64,000 nucleotides of DNA, from NCBI GenBank assembly GCA_030549495.1, contig JAUIRK010000570.1:310001-374000 (forward strand), given 5' to 3'. The notes beneath the pieces were generated by a model. That model had not been told where the DNA came from and searched no databases. It saw only the letters and a program-made list of their open reading frames with translations. This stretch comes from Nectonema munidae (taxonomy: Eukaryota > Nematomorpha > Nectonematoida > Nectonematidae). The number at the start of each line of letters is the position of its first letter. Position 1 is the stretch's first letter. Below are positions 44,185 through 55,745 of this stretch, piece after piece. The position numbers and the translations under genes are program-made.

Positions 44185-45487
44185 TTAAATTTCAGTTATT
44201 TTGCATAATAATAAAGAATTGTGAATGAAAGAATTAAGGTTTTTAAAAATAATTCTCATAGCTTTTTTTTGAGTAATGTAAACAATATCATTCTTTGTAT
44301 ACCCCCAATTTTCAACACTATAAATTAAGAGAGGTAAAAAAAGTGCTTTATATAGAATAATTTTAAGAGGGAAAATATTTTTAACAACTCTAAGTCTACC
44401 TAAAACTGAATTCAATTTGGAAACAACAAACTGGTGATGGGCAGTCCAATTTAATTTATTATCAACAACAAGACCTAGAAAATTGAATTGATCTACATAC
44501 TCAATAATTAGATTTGGCTTAGTAGGTTTATGACTATTAGAAAAGTACATGGCCTTGCATTTATAAAGATTTATTTGCATAGAATTGCGATGTAACCATT
44601 TGAGGAGTGAATTAAAGCAATCAAATGAGATGTCTTCTTTAAATTGAATTAAAAGAGTTATGTCATCTGCGTACATGAGCAAATCATTGTCACAGCAGAC
44701 ATCGGAAATATCATTCAGGTAAGTCAAGAACAATAAGGGCCCAATGATTGTGCCCTGGGGAACCCCACATTCAACTAATTTCAAATCAGATGGTGTATGA
44801 TTAATAAAAACAGACTGATATCTTGATTCGAGATAAGATTTGAGCAGTTTACAAGATGAAGAATCAAATCCATAGAGACTAAGCTTATGAATGAGATTAC
44901 AATGAGGTATTGTATCAAAAGCGCTAGAAAGATCCAAAAAAATTGTAACTAGAGATAACCCATTATCCGAATAGTGAGAAACTTTATCGACAAAGATGGA
45001 ATGAAGTAAAGTAGTTGAGTGATGTATTTGTAAATTTGGCAATGCAAAAGTTTTTCGAATATTTTAGACAATGAGGAAATAATGCTGAGGAAATAATGCT
45101 AATAGGTCTAAAATTAGAAGCATCAAGTTTATTACCCTTGTTAAATACAGGAATAACTTTGGTATATTTAAAAACAAATGGAAAATTACAATATGATATG
45201 CAAGAGTTGATAACTATTAGTAAGTATTTGGCCAAAGATGATAAAACAAGTTTGATATTAGCTATTGATATACCATATATATCTTCACTAAAATTATTTT
45301 TCATTTGATTTACAGTCAAAAGAATGTCATTCATGGTGAATGATGTAAACTTAAAAAAAGAGTCAGTTCTTCGAAGAAAAGTACTAGTAATAACCTGCGG
45401 CAAAGGCTTTGCTTTCTTAATGAAATTATTACTAAAAACATGACCTATTGATTTATCGTTCGATAAAACTATATCACCGTTCTTCAA
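44185..45487 (-). pseudogene. LINE ORF2 reverse transcriptase remnant
   Basis: Two overlapping frames (45,487-44,984 and 45,042-44,185) cover the RT. The first has the fingers region ending NKGNKLDASNFRPISIISSA, the second has FLDLSSAFDTIPHCNLIHKL, VFINHTPS, CGVPQGTIIGPLLFLTYLND, the catalytic LMYADDITLL, and NFLGLVVDNKLNWTAHHQ. The YADD centre is intact. The long second frame (285 residues) suggests moderate age. Confidence 0.85.
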
Positions 45488-45778
45488 ATAGATTTTATTA
45501 TTCTTGCTTCATTAAAAACATTTGTTAAGTTTGTTCCACATATCTTTAGAATTAAAGGAGTCAAAATACTTTTGAAAATATAGTTTTTTTCTGAGTTCTG
45601 ATAACAGACTTAATTTTATTTATTATAAAAACAAACTTACTTTTAATATGGGAGCAGTTTGTGTCATCTGCCCTCCTTAATAATTCATATAAAGAATCTC
45701 TCTTTTTAATTAATTTTAGTATGTCTAAGTTAATCCAGGGATTTATAGCAACCTTATATTTATTTTTGTTATAGTACT

Positions 45779-46643
45779 TCAAAAGTACCATGGATTCAGA
45801 AATTTTATGTGAAACAAATTGTTGAAAACAAAAAAACGCTCAGGATCATCATAAAAATCCCCAAGTTTTTCCTCAAAATCAAAGCTTTGTATACTTGTTA
45901 TAAATTTAACTGAAACAAACTTTTTCTTTATAATAATTTTGTCAGCTATTTCAAAATTGTGAGACAAAAAAAATGGGAAATGGTCTGATATCCCTGATTC
46001 TAAAAAACAAGCATCATAAGTAAACATAGAATCATTCAAGAAGTTATCAATGAGAGTCTTATGTGGTCTGGTAACACAAGTAATACACAACTTCAAAGAA
46101 AATGACATTAAGTTATAAAAGTGATTAACTTTTCTATTGACATTTAAATTTAAGAGATTCAAATTAAAATCACCAAACACTATGTGGTAATTAGTGTTAC
46201 CAAGTAACATTAAGTATTGATTCATTTCATTTAAAAAATATTTCAAAAGAAATATCGATAGATGGTGGACGATAAATATTGTGTAAAACATTATTCTTAC
46301 TACCAACAAGAAAAATCTCGATCGAGAAAACTCCAAAGGAGGATAAGATGAGATCTTCTTTGAGAACACGGTATGATGACGTATCATGAATGAGAAAAGC
46401 TAATCCAGAGTGAGTAGATAACTTACAAGGTGAAGATAAAAAATGATATTGGGGATAGTCAACAAAATTTACATAATTGTCACTTAGCCAAGTTTCTTGT
46501 AGGCCAACAACTTTTAATTGCTGATCATTATGCATATTATTCACATTCTCAACTAAATTAAATATATCAGGAAACTTTAGAGTAATTGACTGACAATTCA
46601 ACGACATCAAATTAAAAGCATGCTGTAACTTTACATCATTCAC
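45779..46643 (-). pseudogene. LINE ORF2 endonuclease remnant
   Basis: The APE-type endonuclease is split over two frames. The first (46,643-46,227) has MSLNCQSI, VGLQETWLSD and IYRPPS. The second (46,387-45,779) has YHIVFGDFNLNLLN, IDNFLND and SGISDHFPFFLS, giving the N, E, GDFN and SDH residues of the active site. These motifs appear intact although the frame is not. Confidence 0.8.
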
Positions 46644-46705
46644 CTATCAACAAGGTTAGAGGAAACATAGGCCTCCTGATTTTCATATTCGAACAACTTA
46701 GAAAA

Positions 46706-47752
46706 TTAAAAACTCTCATCTTGAGAGGAAACCTCAACATTAAAGTTAGTAAACTTTTTAACAAACTGGATTTCATTTTTATGACAAGTGCAGTTAAAAT
46801 TTCTAAGTACAATGATCAAAAATTTTATAACCATTTTTTTGCAATTAAAGCAGACATGCTTATCAAAAATTCCCTTCATATTGCAAGTATCAAATTTATG
46901 ATACAAAGCACAATCTTTACATATGGAACGAATTTTACAAAATTTAAGTGTATGCCCATAATGACAACAATTTGAGCAGAACTTAACCCCATAAAAGTCA
47001 TAACATTTTACAAGATTATAATTAAAATAGATATAAAAATTATAAACCACGACGACAAGCTTCTTGCGAGCAAACTTCGAGCTTTTAAAAAAGAAGAATT
47101 TGAAGGAATTACTGCCATCTTTTTCCACAATCTTCAGTAACTCAGGATTCTTTATCATGGCAATGACTACATCATCAATGAATCAAATGAATTTTAGGAC
47201 TAAACTTTGGAACATGCTTCAAATCAAGATTTTTCTCTTTAAATTTTTCCTCAGCTTTAGCCAAATTTGTAGAAGTAGGGAGACATACTTTAATCGAGTT
47301 CTTGTTTGATTTAATATAGTTTACCTGAACTTCATTCAAACAGGATTTGGCATCATTTAACAACGAGTCATGAGTATCATCGTCAGATTTCAGGTATAAA
47401 ATGTTGTTTGAACTTTTTTTCACCACTCGAGCATACGTTTGATCACTTTTGCTACCAACATTACTGTGAGGTAAAGAAACACAATCTGATGTTGGAGAAT
47501 TTAACAATTTAGTTTTCACTTCTTTTTGCAATTTCCAACATCAACACTAATTTCTTCCACTAAATTAGCAATCGTATCTAATTTAGATTCAACTTTAAAT
47601 TCTTTCTTTATGTTAGAAATAATCCAATCAAGATTAGACTTTATCTCCTTTTTACTAAATGAATCAATTGATTCTCTTAGTTTTATAAGGTTTTCAATAA
47701 TAATTATAATCGGGACGTCGTTATTTGAATTTTTATCAGAAATAGCTTCCAT
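46706..47752 (-). pseudogene. LINE ORF1 remnant with zinc knuckles
   Basis: Three pieces (47,752-47,516, 47,531-47,175 and 47,158-46,706) read in order. The first is helical and lysine-rich, the middle has TYARVVKKSSNN, and the last has cysteine-histidine knuckles (CSNCCHYGHTLKFC, CKDCALYHKFDTC, CFNCK). ORF1 proteins of this kind bind the LINE RNA. Breaks between pieces are small shifts. Confidence 0.75.
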
Positions 47753-47830
47753 CAGATTACTAGAGATGTCGGAAATGTGTATTCCTAGAGGACCAGGATC
47801 CTTTTGACTTTTTGAGCATCATTAAAAACA

Positions 47831-48539
47831 TATTTGAAAAGTCTAACGAGAGCATGCACATTTTTAAATACTGATTGCAATTAAATGGAAAAAAAGACCA
47901 ACAATTAAATGTTTAATTTATTATTCAAGTTAAACGCTCTTAGTTCTTACCATATGTTAAGGCATACTTTTTTATATGAATAAAAAAATATACAACTGCA
48001 TAATACTTACGCAATTTCGAGATTTTGAAATATAATGGACACGTTGGTAATTAAATACAATATTATATTAGTTATATTTTTGTGAAATGGCTACACTTTT
48101 TTTATGACTACGAGTTCTCTATAGATTACAAGAGATGTCATGTGGACCAATGGTGGTAGTCCTAGACCAAGCTGAGAATCACTGGTCCACAACTCAGACT
48201 AAAAAGTCAACGTTCGTTCACCCGAATTAAAGATAAAGCTAGGACGGTGATCTAAAATTCCCTTACCTTTACCTATTACCAAAAATAAATATTTTCCATT
48301 TCTAAAATATTTCAAGTGTCATCATTTCATTGAAAATTTAATTTTCCACAACTCTTAAACTTTTTCCTATTTGCCCTCCATTATATACACTATCATTGAG
48401 ACTAGTTTGGTCTCCTCTTACAAACACTTTCTGTTTATTGAATTCTTTTGACTTTATGCCAGCTTTCGGTTACTAAATATCTATAAACGGTGTCTTTACC
48501 AACCAATCAAATAATTTTGTATTAAAAAACCGTCTAAAA
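47831..48539. other. AT-rich spacer with a possible repeat end
   Basis: At 48,120-48,280 a less AT-rich block ends CCAAGCTGAGAATCACTG, which in reverse complement resembles a hAT terminus. It is followed by CCCTTACCTTTACCTATTAC, reminiscent of the SINE tail. No boundaries could be fixed and no gene is seen. Confidence 0.35.
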
Positions 48540-50200
48540 ATAAAAAATGGCTAACTTCAAAAAAATTCAAACATAAACGATAAAACCCTATCAATCTCTT
48601 TATTGTTTTTAAGTTTTGTTCCGATTCGTGGAAAGCAAAGCGTGAAATTTTTTTTCGTTGTTCTTTTTGTATAAGCCGGGGACTCCCTTCTAACTTGTCC
48701 GTGTTTCCTTGAATTTTGGAAAAACCCCTCGATTCTGGAAACGTCGGGGGAAAAAGGATAGGGAAGGAAAGGGGTTTCGTGGCATATAAATTTGGTTTTG
48801 GGCGTGAAGTTCCACAAACTCTTTTAACCGGTTTGAAATCAACTCTCTTGTTTCTGTGCCGGGGGATTTGTGAGGGAAATTTTCCGTATTTCGTCAGTTT
48901 AATTTTTTATTTCCTCTTTTTCCTTTCTACTTGCTAAATCCGAGTTCACAGGGGTGTTCGGGAAAAAAAATGTTCCCCCCACTTTTAATCCTCCATGAGG
49001 CGAAATTTATCAGTTCTGGGGATGTTCATTTGAACAAAGAGAAAATGAAGCAGTCAAGTCATGAAATGAATCGCCCCGGTTTTTAACAAGCACTCAGAAG
49101 GGTTCTTCAAGAGCCCGGGATAGAATTTTTCTGTTTCATATTGTGTGTTTTTTTTATAATCTTTCTCAATTTTCCGTTTGCGAGGGTGTTCGCAATGTGT
49201 GAAGCAGAACAGCTGGGAAAAGTTTTGGCTTTTGTCAGCTCGGCTTTTGAGTTTTTTGTCCCTTACGATTTTGTTGAAATCTCCCTTTTATCAGATTTGG
49301 TTTGCAGCGGTGGTATAGTTGGTTTTTAGATGTTTTCGATATAACGACGTTTTGATAAATCATCTTCAACCCTTTAGGCCTTCTTTTCACCGTTTTGTTT
49401 TGGCCAACAACGGGAAAAAAGAATCAGATTTTCCTCTTTTACATTTATGGGTTAAATTCCCTCCCTAACTTTAATTGACAAAAAGCGTTTTCTACCTATC
49501 GCGGTGTGGGTGATACTTTTAGGTGCTTCTTACTTGCGTGTTCATTGTAAGCATTAGTGGTGCCATATTTATGAAGTTTTCGAGGAAAATTTTGGTTCTT
49601 TCGGGCATTTTCTGACTTTCTGAGTTCTGAATCAACTATAAGGAATAGATTCTGTTGGTTAAGGGTCCTCTTTTAAAAAGTTTTGCTCATCGGTCTTTAG
49701 CGCCAGAAAGATACCAGTGCACAATGTCCTGAAACTTTCTATAACTGGGTCCCAACAAACAAACTCACAAAAAAAATAACTAAAAATGTTTTCTAATAAA
49801 ATTCTGGTTTTCTCCTCTGGCGCAAAAAAAGGTTCGAAAAAGTTAATTTATCTTTTTTTTGCTTTGGCTACTTGGTGTATTATTGTGTCTTCTTCCCAAC
49901 CCGTCCCAAAAAAGGGTCCCGGCACTGCAAAGTCTCGTTTCGTTTGCCCTTCTATCAACTGAATTTTGAATTTCTATTCATTTGAAAAACAGACCGTTTC
50001 CCTTCTCCACTGTTAAAAAGGGCAATAAAATTTGCAAGTAACTAGAAATCAAATGAAGTGTCAAGAAATGGAAAATTATTACACATACACAAATAAAGCG
50101 GGGTTTGTGATCTATACCTTCTTCACTATTCATTCATGCCAAGGAATTTTTACCAAATGTGGTGAGAAAAAGTAACAATGCAGACAATTATATATGGTTC
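48540..50200. other. 1.6 kb block of unusual base texture
   Basis: This stretch is richer in G and C homopolymers (GGGGGAAAAAGG, AAAACCCC, CCCCCC) and in T on the plus strand than anything around it, and has no repeats seen elsewhere in the window. Frames of 62-86 residues inside it are short and unlike each other. It contains no motif I know. An ancient insertion or a poorly polished consensus could both explain it. Confidence 0.4.
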
Positions 50201-53200
50201 GTGTAGTCAATGGAACAATTGAGGTCCTCTAGCCCATGCGTATTCTCGATAAAAAATCAATTCAAGTAAGAGTTCTTTGTGTTTGAAATCATATTTTGAT
50301 TTATTTCTGCGTTGTATGTGTGTCTTGTGTCTTTTATTACCCAGATAATACCATGATACAAATTCAATAAGGAGTCCTTCTCTTCTTTTTTTATTCAAGT
50401 ACCAACCTGCGCTGTTCAACAAATCGATCTAAAAAGCTTATCTAATTTTTTTAATCTTTTTTACTTTTATAAAATATTTTGACTGTAGAAAATATATTTA
50501 TAAAAAAAAGTTTTGAATAGTGATCAATATAATTTTTTCACAAAACTACATAATATACGTTTGTTTGTTTTGTTACTTCTTTTTTCTTTGTAAATAAAAA
50601 AAATATTATAGTTCTTCTTTTTAATTTTTTATATATAATATTTTGCACTATGGAAAAAAATTTATGAAAACAAAGTTTATAGTTTTTTTCACAAAACTAC
50701 ATATTCGTACGCTTGTTTGTTTTGTTATTAGCTAATAATGAAAGACTTGCTATAATACCCAAAGCGAAGGAAATAATAGAAACATGATTTTCGAATGTCA
50801 TGTGTTTCAAAAATAATCCTCAGAAAAAAATTCTAAATTTGAAATCCACTTCAAATATTTTTATAACTTGTTTAAGGTTACAACTTAAGTTTTTCATAAA
50901 AACATATTAATTTTAGATGGCGTTAAATTTAAATTTCGTATAAATCACTATAAATATTTTTTCATGTGGTGAAAATTTTATATTTCTTTTTATCTTTAAA
51001 ACCCATTAAAAAAAATAAAATACCACCACGTTAGCATATCGACTAGCTATATTTTTCTATCAGAAAAAGAGATTTTAAATATTTACTAGCCAAAAAAAGC
51101 CCTACTACGTCCTTATAAGGTTAATGGTTCAATCTGACAAATAAATATCAGCACACATAAATTTAAATAGCAAACATAGTAAGAATTTGAATTTAAAAAT
51201 CACTAATGAGTAAAAAATGAAAATTTATTCTAGTGGCATTCATCATAACTTGAACGTTTTCAGATCTCTTCTGCTCGTATTTAGACAGAATTGAATTCCT
51301 TCTCTCAGTAATTTTTAACCTGATCTCTTTTTCCTCCCTATACAATAAAATTAAATGATGTCCTAATGTAAATTTTCTGTTCTTAGAAACTAATGCTTGT
51401 CCGTTTGATAAAAGCTTGTTCTTCCTTTTAATTTATTAACAGAAATATTGTGGTTTTATATTTGTTTGTTTTATGACAAAACACATATTTTAGGTGGCAA
51501 AGTAAAATAATTTAAAGTACCAAACTTACTCTAAACAAAACTACTGATTGTTCTACAGCATAATTAGAATTACATCGGATGCCTTTTTATTAGTGAACAT
51601 TGTTCAGACACTTATTTTTGGATATAGATGCATGCTAATTTATGAACTCTTATTCAGCCTATCTAAGGCCATCGAGATTATAAATTATTTTCACAGCTAA
51701 AATAAAATTTTGATAAATTGTTGATAGTTACACAAATGTGTATTAGTAATATATCATATATCGCTACCCATTTAGCTTGAATTCTTGAAACAAGGTTTCT
51801 CTATATTTGTTAAAATCTTAAATTATAGCAGAGATAAAATTATAAATTTTAAAGTTATCAGTAATAGTAAAGGCGGAAAATAAAGTTTTTCTTTGATTCA
51901 AAGAATTTCGTTAAAATTACAAATATATTTTCTAAAATTTTTGATATAGGAAAAAATGATGGGGAGGGGCCGTAAAGCCTCCGTCACTGAGAAATGGAAT
52001 AAAAATAGCCAGTCACAAATAAGGTTAGTACAAAAAAACTGATAAAAAATCACGCAAAAAGCTAAGAGTAAAAGTCTATCATTACATCAAAACCAATGAA
52101 TGCATGTAGAAGTTACACTAGCGGGGAGGGCAAAGCCTAATTGCCCCACAATTAAAATGTAAATTATTTTTATGTTTTATTCGCAGTAAGTTTGCCGGCG
52201 TGTGCTCTATATAAATTTTCAGACAATTTGTGTTCCTTTATTATTCTTAATTTCTATACCAGAAGCGAACTAAGAGGGTTTATAATGAGAAAGTCTACTC
52301 ACAACCCAAACAAGTCTTTAAAATTCAAAATTATTGGTAGAGCGAAGAGATTTTTACCTCTTTGAAATGGCGTTGCCTCCTTGAACACCTGCATGTGCGA
52401 CCTGTTCTATACCCAAATTATGGGAAGAATGTATTATCTACTCCAAGTTACATTACCAAATGTATTATAATATCACATGACTGATTACAAATCCACAGGA
52501 TAATTTTTGTTTTCTTTTATTATGCAAAACTTCTAACACAAATGGGCTGCAAGTTTTTAAAAAATGGATTTTATACGGGTAATTGCTCACAATATTTAAA
52601 TACTTAATGCCACATCTCAAATTGCAGTTATTTATTATTTGTTTTGTCAATTTATTTTCTTTTTGAAATAAGTTTTTTAGTTGATTATTGAGTTTTAGTG
52701 TTTTAACATTATAACAATATTACTTTAGCGGTTGCAGAAGTCTGCAAAAATGCCAAATTGTATTTTAATTTTTGGAAATTAGCTGGAAATCAACTAAATG
52801 TCCAGATAGCATATCTATTGTTTAATTATGTAGTCCCAATAAAGGTTGTTTACGAACTCTCAGTTGCATTTTTGCAGAATGAATTAAAAATGTATTTGTA
52901 TTTCATCTGAAAACATCATTCTTTAAGTATGAAAATATGATGGAATTAAAACTAATTTTCATAACATATCCGATTCCAAACAAAGCTTTATTAAAATGAG
53001 AAAAATAAATTTAAAGAGAAAACTACTTGAATACTTTTATTGCTTTTGCTATTTATATATTTGTTAAAAATGAGAAAAAATTTATTAAAAGAGGAAAGAA
53101 AAATAGGAAAGCAATAATGTTAATTCAAAAAATTTGGACATAACAAAAAACAAACTTAACGTAAGGATGCTACAGGCACACATTAATACGTTATCGAAAA

Positions 53201-53504
53201 CATTATATTCAATGAAAGAAGCAAATTAAAATATGATTAAGTACAACGTATATGAGGTTATTTATAAACAGCATAAATCTATCAATATAAATGAACTACA
53301 TATTTTCTTTAATATTATTATTATTAAGTGTTTGACGAAGTGGCAATATTGATAAACACCAAAGCATGCGTTTAAAAAGCATTTAAATTTCCTTAATTCA
53401 AAATTTATAAAAAAAAAATCACGTTTATAAAATTAACTACAAAAATACAGACATATACAGATAACATCTATCTTATTGAAATCTGGGATATATAAAGCGC
53501 GTTT
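50201..53504. other. AT-rich stretch, probably including the EPS15 3' UTR near its end
   Basis: I see no gene. At 51,961 and 52,123 the word GGGGAGGG followed by AAAGCCT occurs twice, 162 bases apart, in the same orientation. Two related paragraphs near 50,520-50,560 and 50,675-50,730 (CACAAAACTACATA then CGTTTGTTTGTTTTGTTA) are an imperfect direct repeat. Confidence 0.4.
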
Positions 53505-53546
53505 TTATGAAGCAAATGGATCATTTTCAGTGAAAAAAGAAGTGTT
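53505..53546 (-). CDS. EPS15-like, last coding exon
   Basis: After a good acceptor (TTTTCATTCTTAG) the frame reads NTSFFTENDPFAS and a TAA stop. DPF is the motif by which EPS15 proteins bind the AP-2 alpha ear. It continues in phase 0 from the exon at 53,605-53,688. There is no ubiquitin-interacting motif as at the end of vertebrate EPS15, so this looks like a short-tailed form. Confidence 0.7.
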   Translation of the reverse strand, partial: NTSFFTENDPFAS

Positions 53547-53604
53547 CTAAGAATGAAAAAGTAAAAGATTTATTAAAAAAAGTTGATATTAATCAAAAAA
53601 TTAC

Positions 53605-53688
53605 GTTATTTGAAGTAACGAGGCTTTTTTGAGTTGGTAGCGGATTGAATGCCGAACCAAATGGATCTGTGTCAAAAAAGTTTCCAGA
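53605..53688 (-). CDS. EPS15-like, DPF exon
   Basis: This 84-base exon has an acceptor TTTTTTCTAG and a donor AAC then GTAATT. It reads SGNFFDTDPFGSAFNPLPTQ then KSLVTSNN, with one DPF and one NPL. It enters and leaves in phase 0. Read with the neighbouring exons it gives the sparse, Phe- and Asp-rich tail typical of EPS15 adaptor-binding regions. Confidence 0.7.
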
Positions 53689-53846
53689 CTAGAAAAAAGT
53701 CACACCATAATATTTCAAAGTTTGCAATATTATACAAAGTATACCGTTGTATTATTGGCATTTATTGTTGTATCATATGTGTTAGCGTCTAGGTATCATT
53801 AAACAAAAGAAATTAGGGAAAATGTGCATGGTGATGATAAAATTAC

Positions 53847-54012
53847 TTGAAGAAAAAGGATCAGAATCAAAAGCATTTTCAAAATTTGAAGATTCAGGAT
53901 TGAAGTCACTCTCAAAAGCTGCATCTATATTTGCCAAGGAACTTTTTTCTTCTGTTGAAACTTTTGATGGATCAAAAAAGGGTGTTTTATCAAAGATGTT
54001 GCTTTCGTCAAA
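53847..54012 (-). CDS. EPS15-like, DPF-rich exon
   Basis: The EPS15 tail binds the AP-2 ear at clathrin-coated pits. This exon follows an acceptor ATTTATTTTTAAG and reads FDESNIFDKTPFFDPSKVST then AAFESDFNPESSNFENAFDS and DPFSS, rich in F-D, DPF and FxDxF-like motifs. The best donor is TCAA then GTAATT, leaving one base over, which does not match the phase-0 start of the next exon at 53,688. An unseen short exon, another donor, or an alternative splice form is needed. A plus-strand frame over the same bases (53,822-54,028) is only its shadow. Confidence 0.72.
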
Positions 54013-55745
54013 CTTAAAAATAAATAAATAAATAACAATATATATAATATGAGTGTAGTCATGGAGGAGGCCATTGTTATCCTAACAAAATTAATAGTTT
54101 GGTGATAAAACATTAAAAAAATATGCACTTTTAAATGCTAATTATATTTCGTAATACTTTACACTTTATAAGAGTTATTAAATAAATACAAATAAAGAGA
54201 TTCTATATGAGGATAATAAATACAAATTGTTTAGAAATGAAAAACGCCACATAAAGTGAATATATAAGTCTCTATAGCAACTATCTATATTTTCATATCG
54301 CTAATCAAATGATTTATATCTTTTTTATTTTTGCTAAATTAAGCTCTAATTTTTCAAAGCATAAAAATTCATTTATCATTTTTATAATTCTAATTGTTTT
54401 TGAAGGTTTTTAAATTTTGGTTAGTAATTTTACATAACATGTTATTTTTTGAGCTTAAAATAAATGTAACCGAATACTATTTATGTTTATCTGCTAACAT
54501 TATTCATGATTGTAACCGTAGTCTTAATTAAGGCATATTAAAAAACAATTAATGCGCTAGCTGGAGTTCAAATTGTGGCTTTTCTATTTCAAGTCTTTAT
54601 TTTGCTTGAATTTATGTAATAAAGGGAATCTGTTGTTAAGCTTTTATAAACTTGGAACCAACTGAAAGAAAAACGCAAAGAACACGAACTAACACATAAT
54701 CATAAAATAATTTTAACGAGATCAAGCTTTATACAAATTACAGTGAATACAAACGAAAATATTTCTTACAAAACTGATAATATTTGTTTGGATATGATTC
54801 AAAGAATTACAAAATTGAAAAATCATCGTTCAAAGCTCTATTCTTTTTTAAAGATAATGTATAGCTTTCTAGGGTCATGGCGATGACATTAAAAAAGCAA
54901 TATACGGTTATCGGAATGAAATGAAAAGGTACACCATGGATACAGCATTCGGCAAAACCATGATACAAGCATTGACCAATTGGAATATATAAAAAATCAT
55001 AAACAATGACTACAAGCAAAATTTGAGTACATTTTACAAATATATTTACATTTCCATGCAGATGGAACATTAAATAAGAGTATCCCATTTGACCAGAAGA
55101 AGGAAGAAACAAAAGCAAGTTAGACAGTTGTACTGAGGCAGTGAAACTATTGTAACTCAAATATTCTCACAATGTGTTCTTCCACGTGAATCAGAAAGAG
55201 GCTCATTGAAATTGTTTTTTTCAAACGCTTTCTTTCATCTTTATTCACCTCATATCTTTTGATCCAAAGTTTATCATTTGATTTCATGGATTTTTGTAAT
55301 GAAACTGGATTTGAAACGAAGCATGATCGATATAGCCACCTTACCAATCTACAAATCCCTTTACGCAAACTTGGATACGTTTTGTTTATGATTCTAGCGA
55401 AAATAGATTTCATAGTATGATCCACAGCTTACCATATGTTCACACAGAGTTCAATTCAAAAAATTACATGAGATATAATGCTGTCATAAAAAGAAAAGCT
55501 ATCGCTAATCATATTTGAAATTCGTAGTAAATTCAAAAGCTACCACTGGGTTCAATTTTTACTATATTCCATTAGTTGAGTTTGTAGAATCCTAAATCAT
55601 TTGTTTCAAAGACACGCTACTTTTTCCTGTAATATTGGTTTTATCTAATGTAAGTCTTCAAACCAAAGATTTAATTTTAAACACAAAGGTTAAATTTTGT
55701 TACATATTTTTTATACTAGCTTATTTAAATCCTATTTTTGTTTAA
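54013..55745 (-). other. EPS15 intron, 3' part
   Basis: Intron between the coiled-coil and DPF exons. Apart from the overlapping frames at 54,807-55,425 I see nothing. Confidence 0.4.
54807..55425 (-). pseudogene. Two overlapping unrecognised frames in the EPS15 intron
   Basis: A 92-residue frame (55,425-55,147; basic, SLRKGICRLVRWLYRSCF and VNKDERKRLKKTI) runs with a 14-base overlap into a 117-residue frame (55,160-54,807; hydrophobic, VKCTQILLVVIVYDFLYIPI). The change from a charged to a membrane-like part without a gap looks like one old gene or transposon protein with a frame change. A GTGAGAAT lies at the junction, but the only acceptor is 24 bases on, too close for an intron. No family is recognised. 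Confidence 0.25.

Larger units (their letters stand above)
43760..47830 (-). mobile_element. CR1/Jockey-group LINE, near full length, decayed
   Basis: A minus-strand LINE with two coding parts in the usual order: ORF1 with zinc knuckles (47,752-46,706), then ORF2 with an apurinic endonuclease (46,643-45,779) and a reverse transcriptase (45,487-44,185) and a C-terminal piece (44,108-43,824). RT motifs such as FLDLSSAFDTI, GVPQGTIIGPLLFL and YADDITLL place it in the CR1/L2/Jockey group rather than RTE. It is broken by about eight frame changes. It differs in G+C, structure and orientation from the RTE-like LINE at 26.3 kb. The end points are approximate. Confidence 0.85.

Noticed and set aside
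43122-48184. hAT-like ends at 43,122 (CAGTGGTTCTTAAC) and 48,184 (reverse complement CAGTGATTCTCAGC) that could make one element holding the CR1-group LINE
   Set aside because: The ends diverge after about ten bases and the 8-base flanks (TTCTTAAT and GTCCACAA) do not match, so they are not a pair.
53822-54028. Plus-strand 69-residue frame (LLEEKGSESKAFSKFEDSGL)
   Set aside because: It is the antisense shadow of the DPF-rich EPS15 exon, which has the motifs and splice sites.
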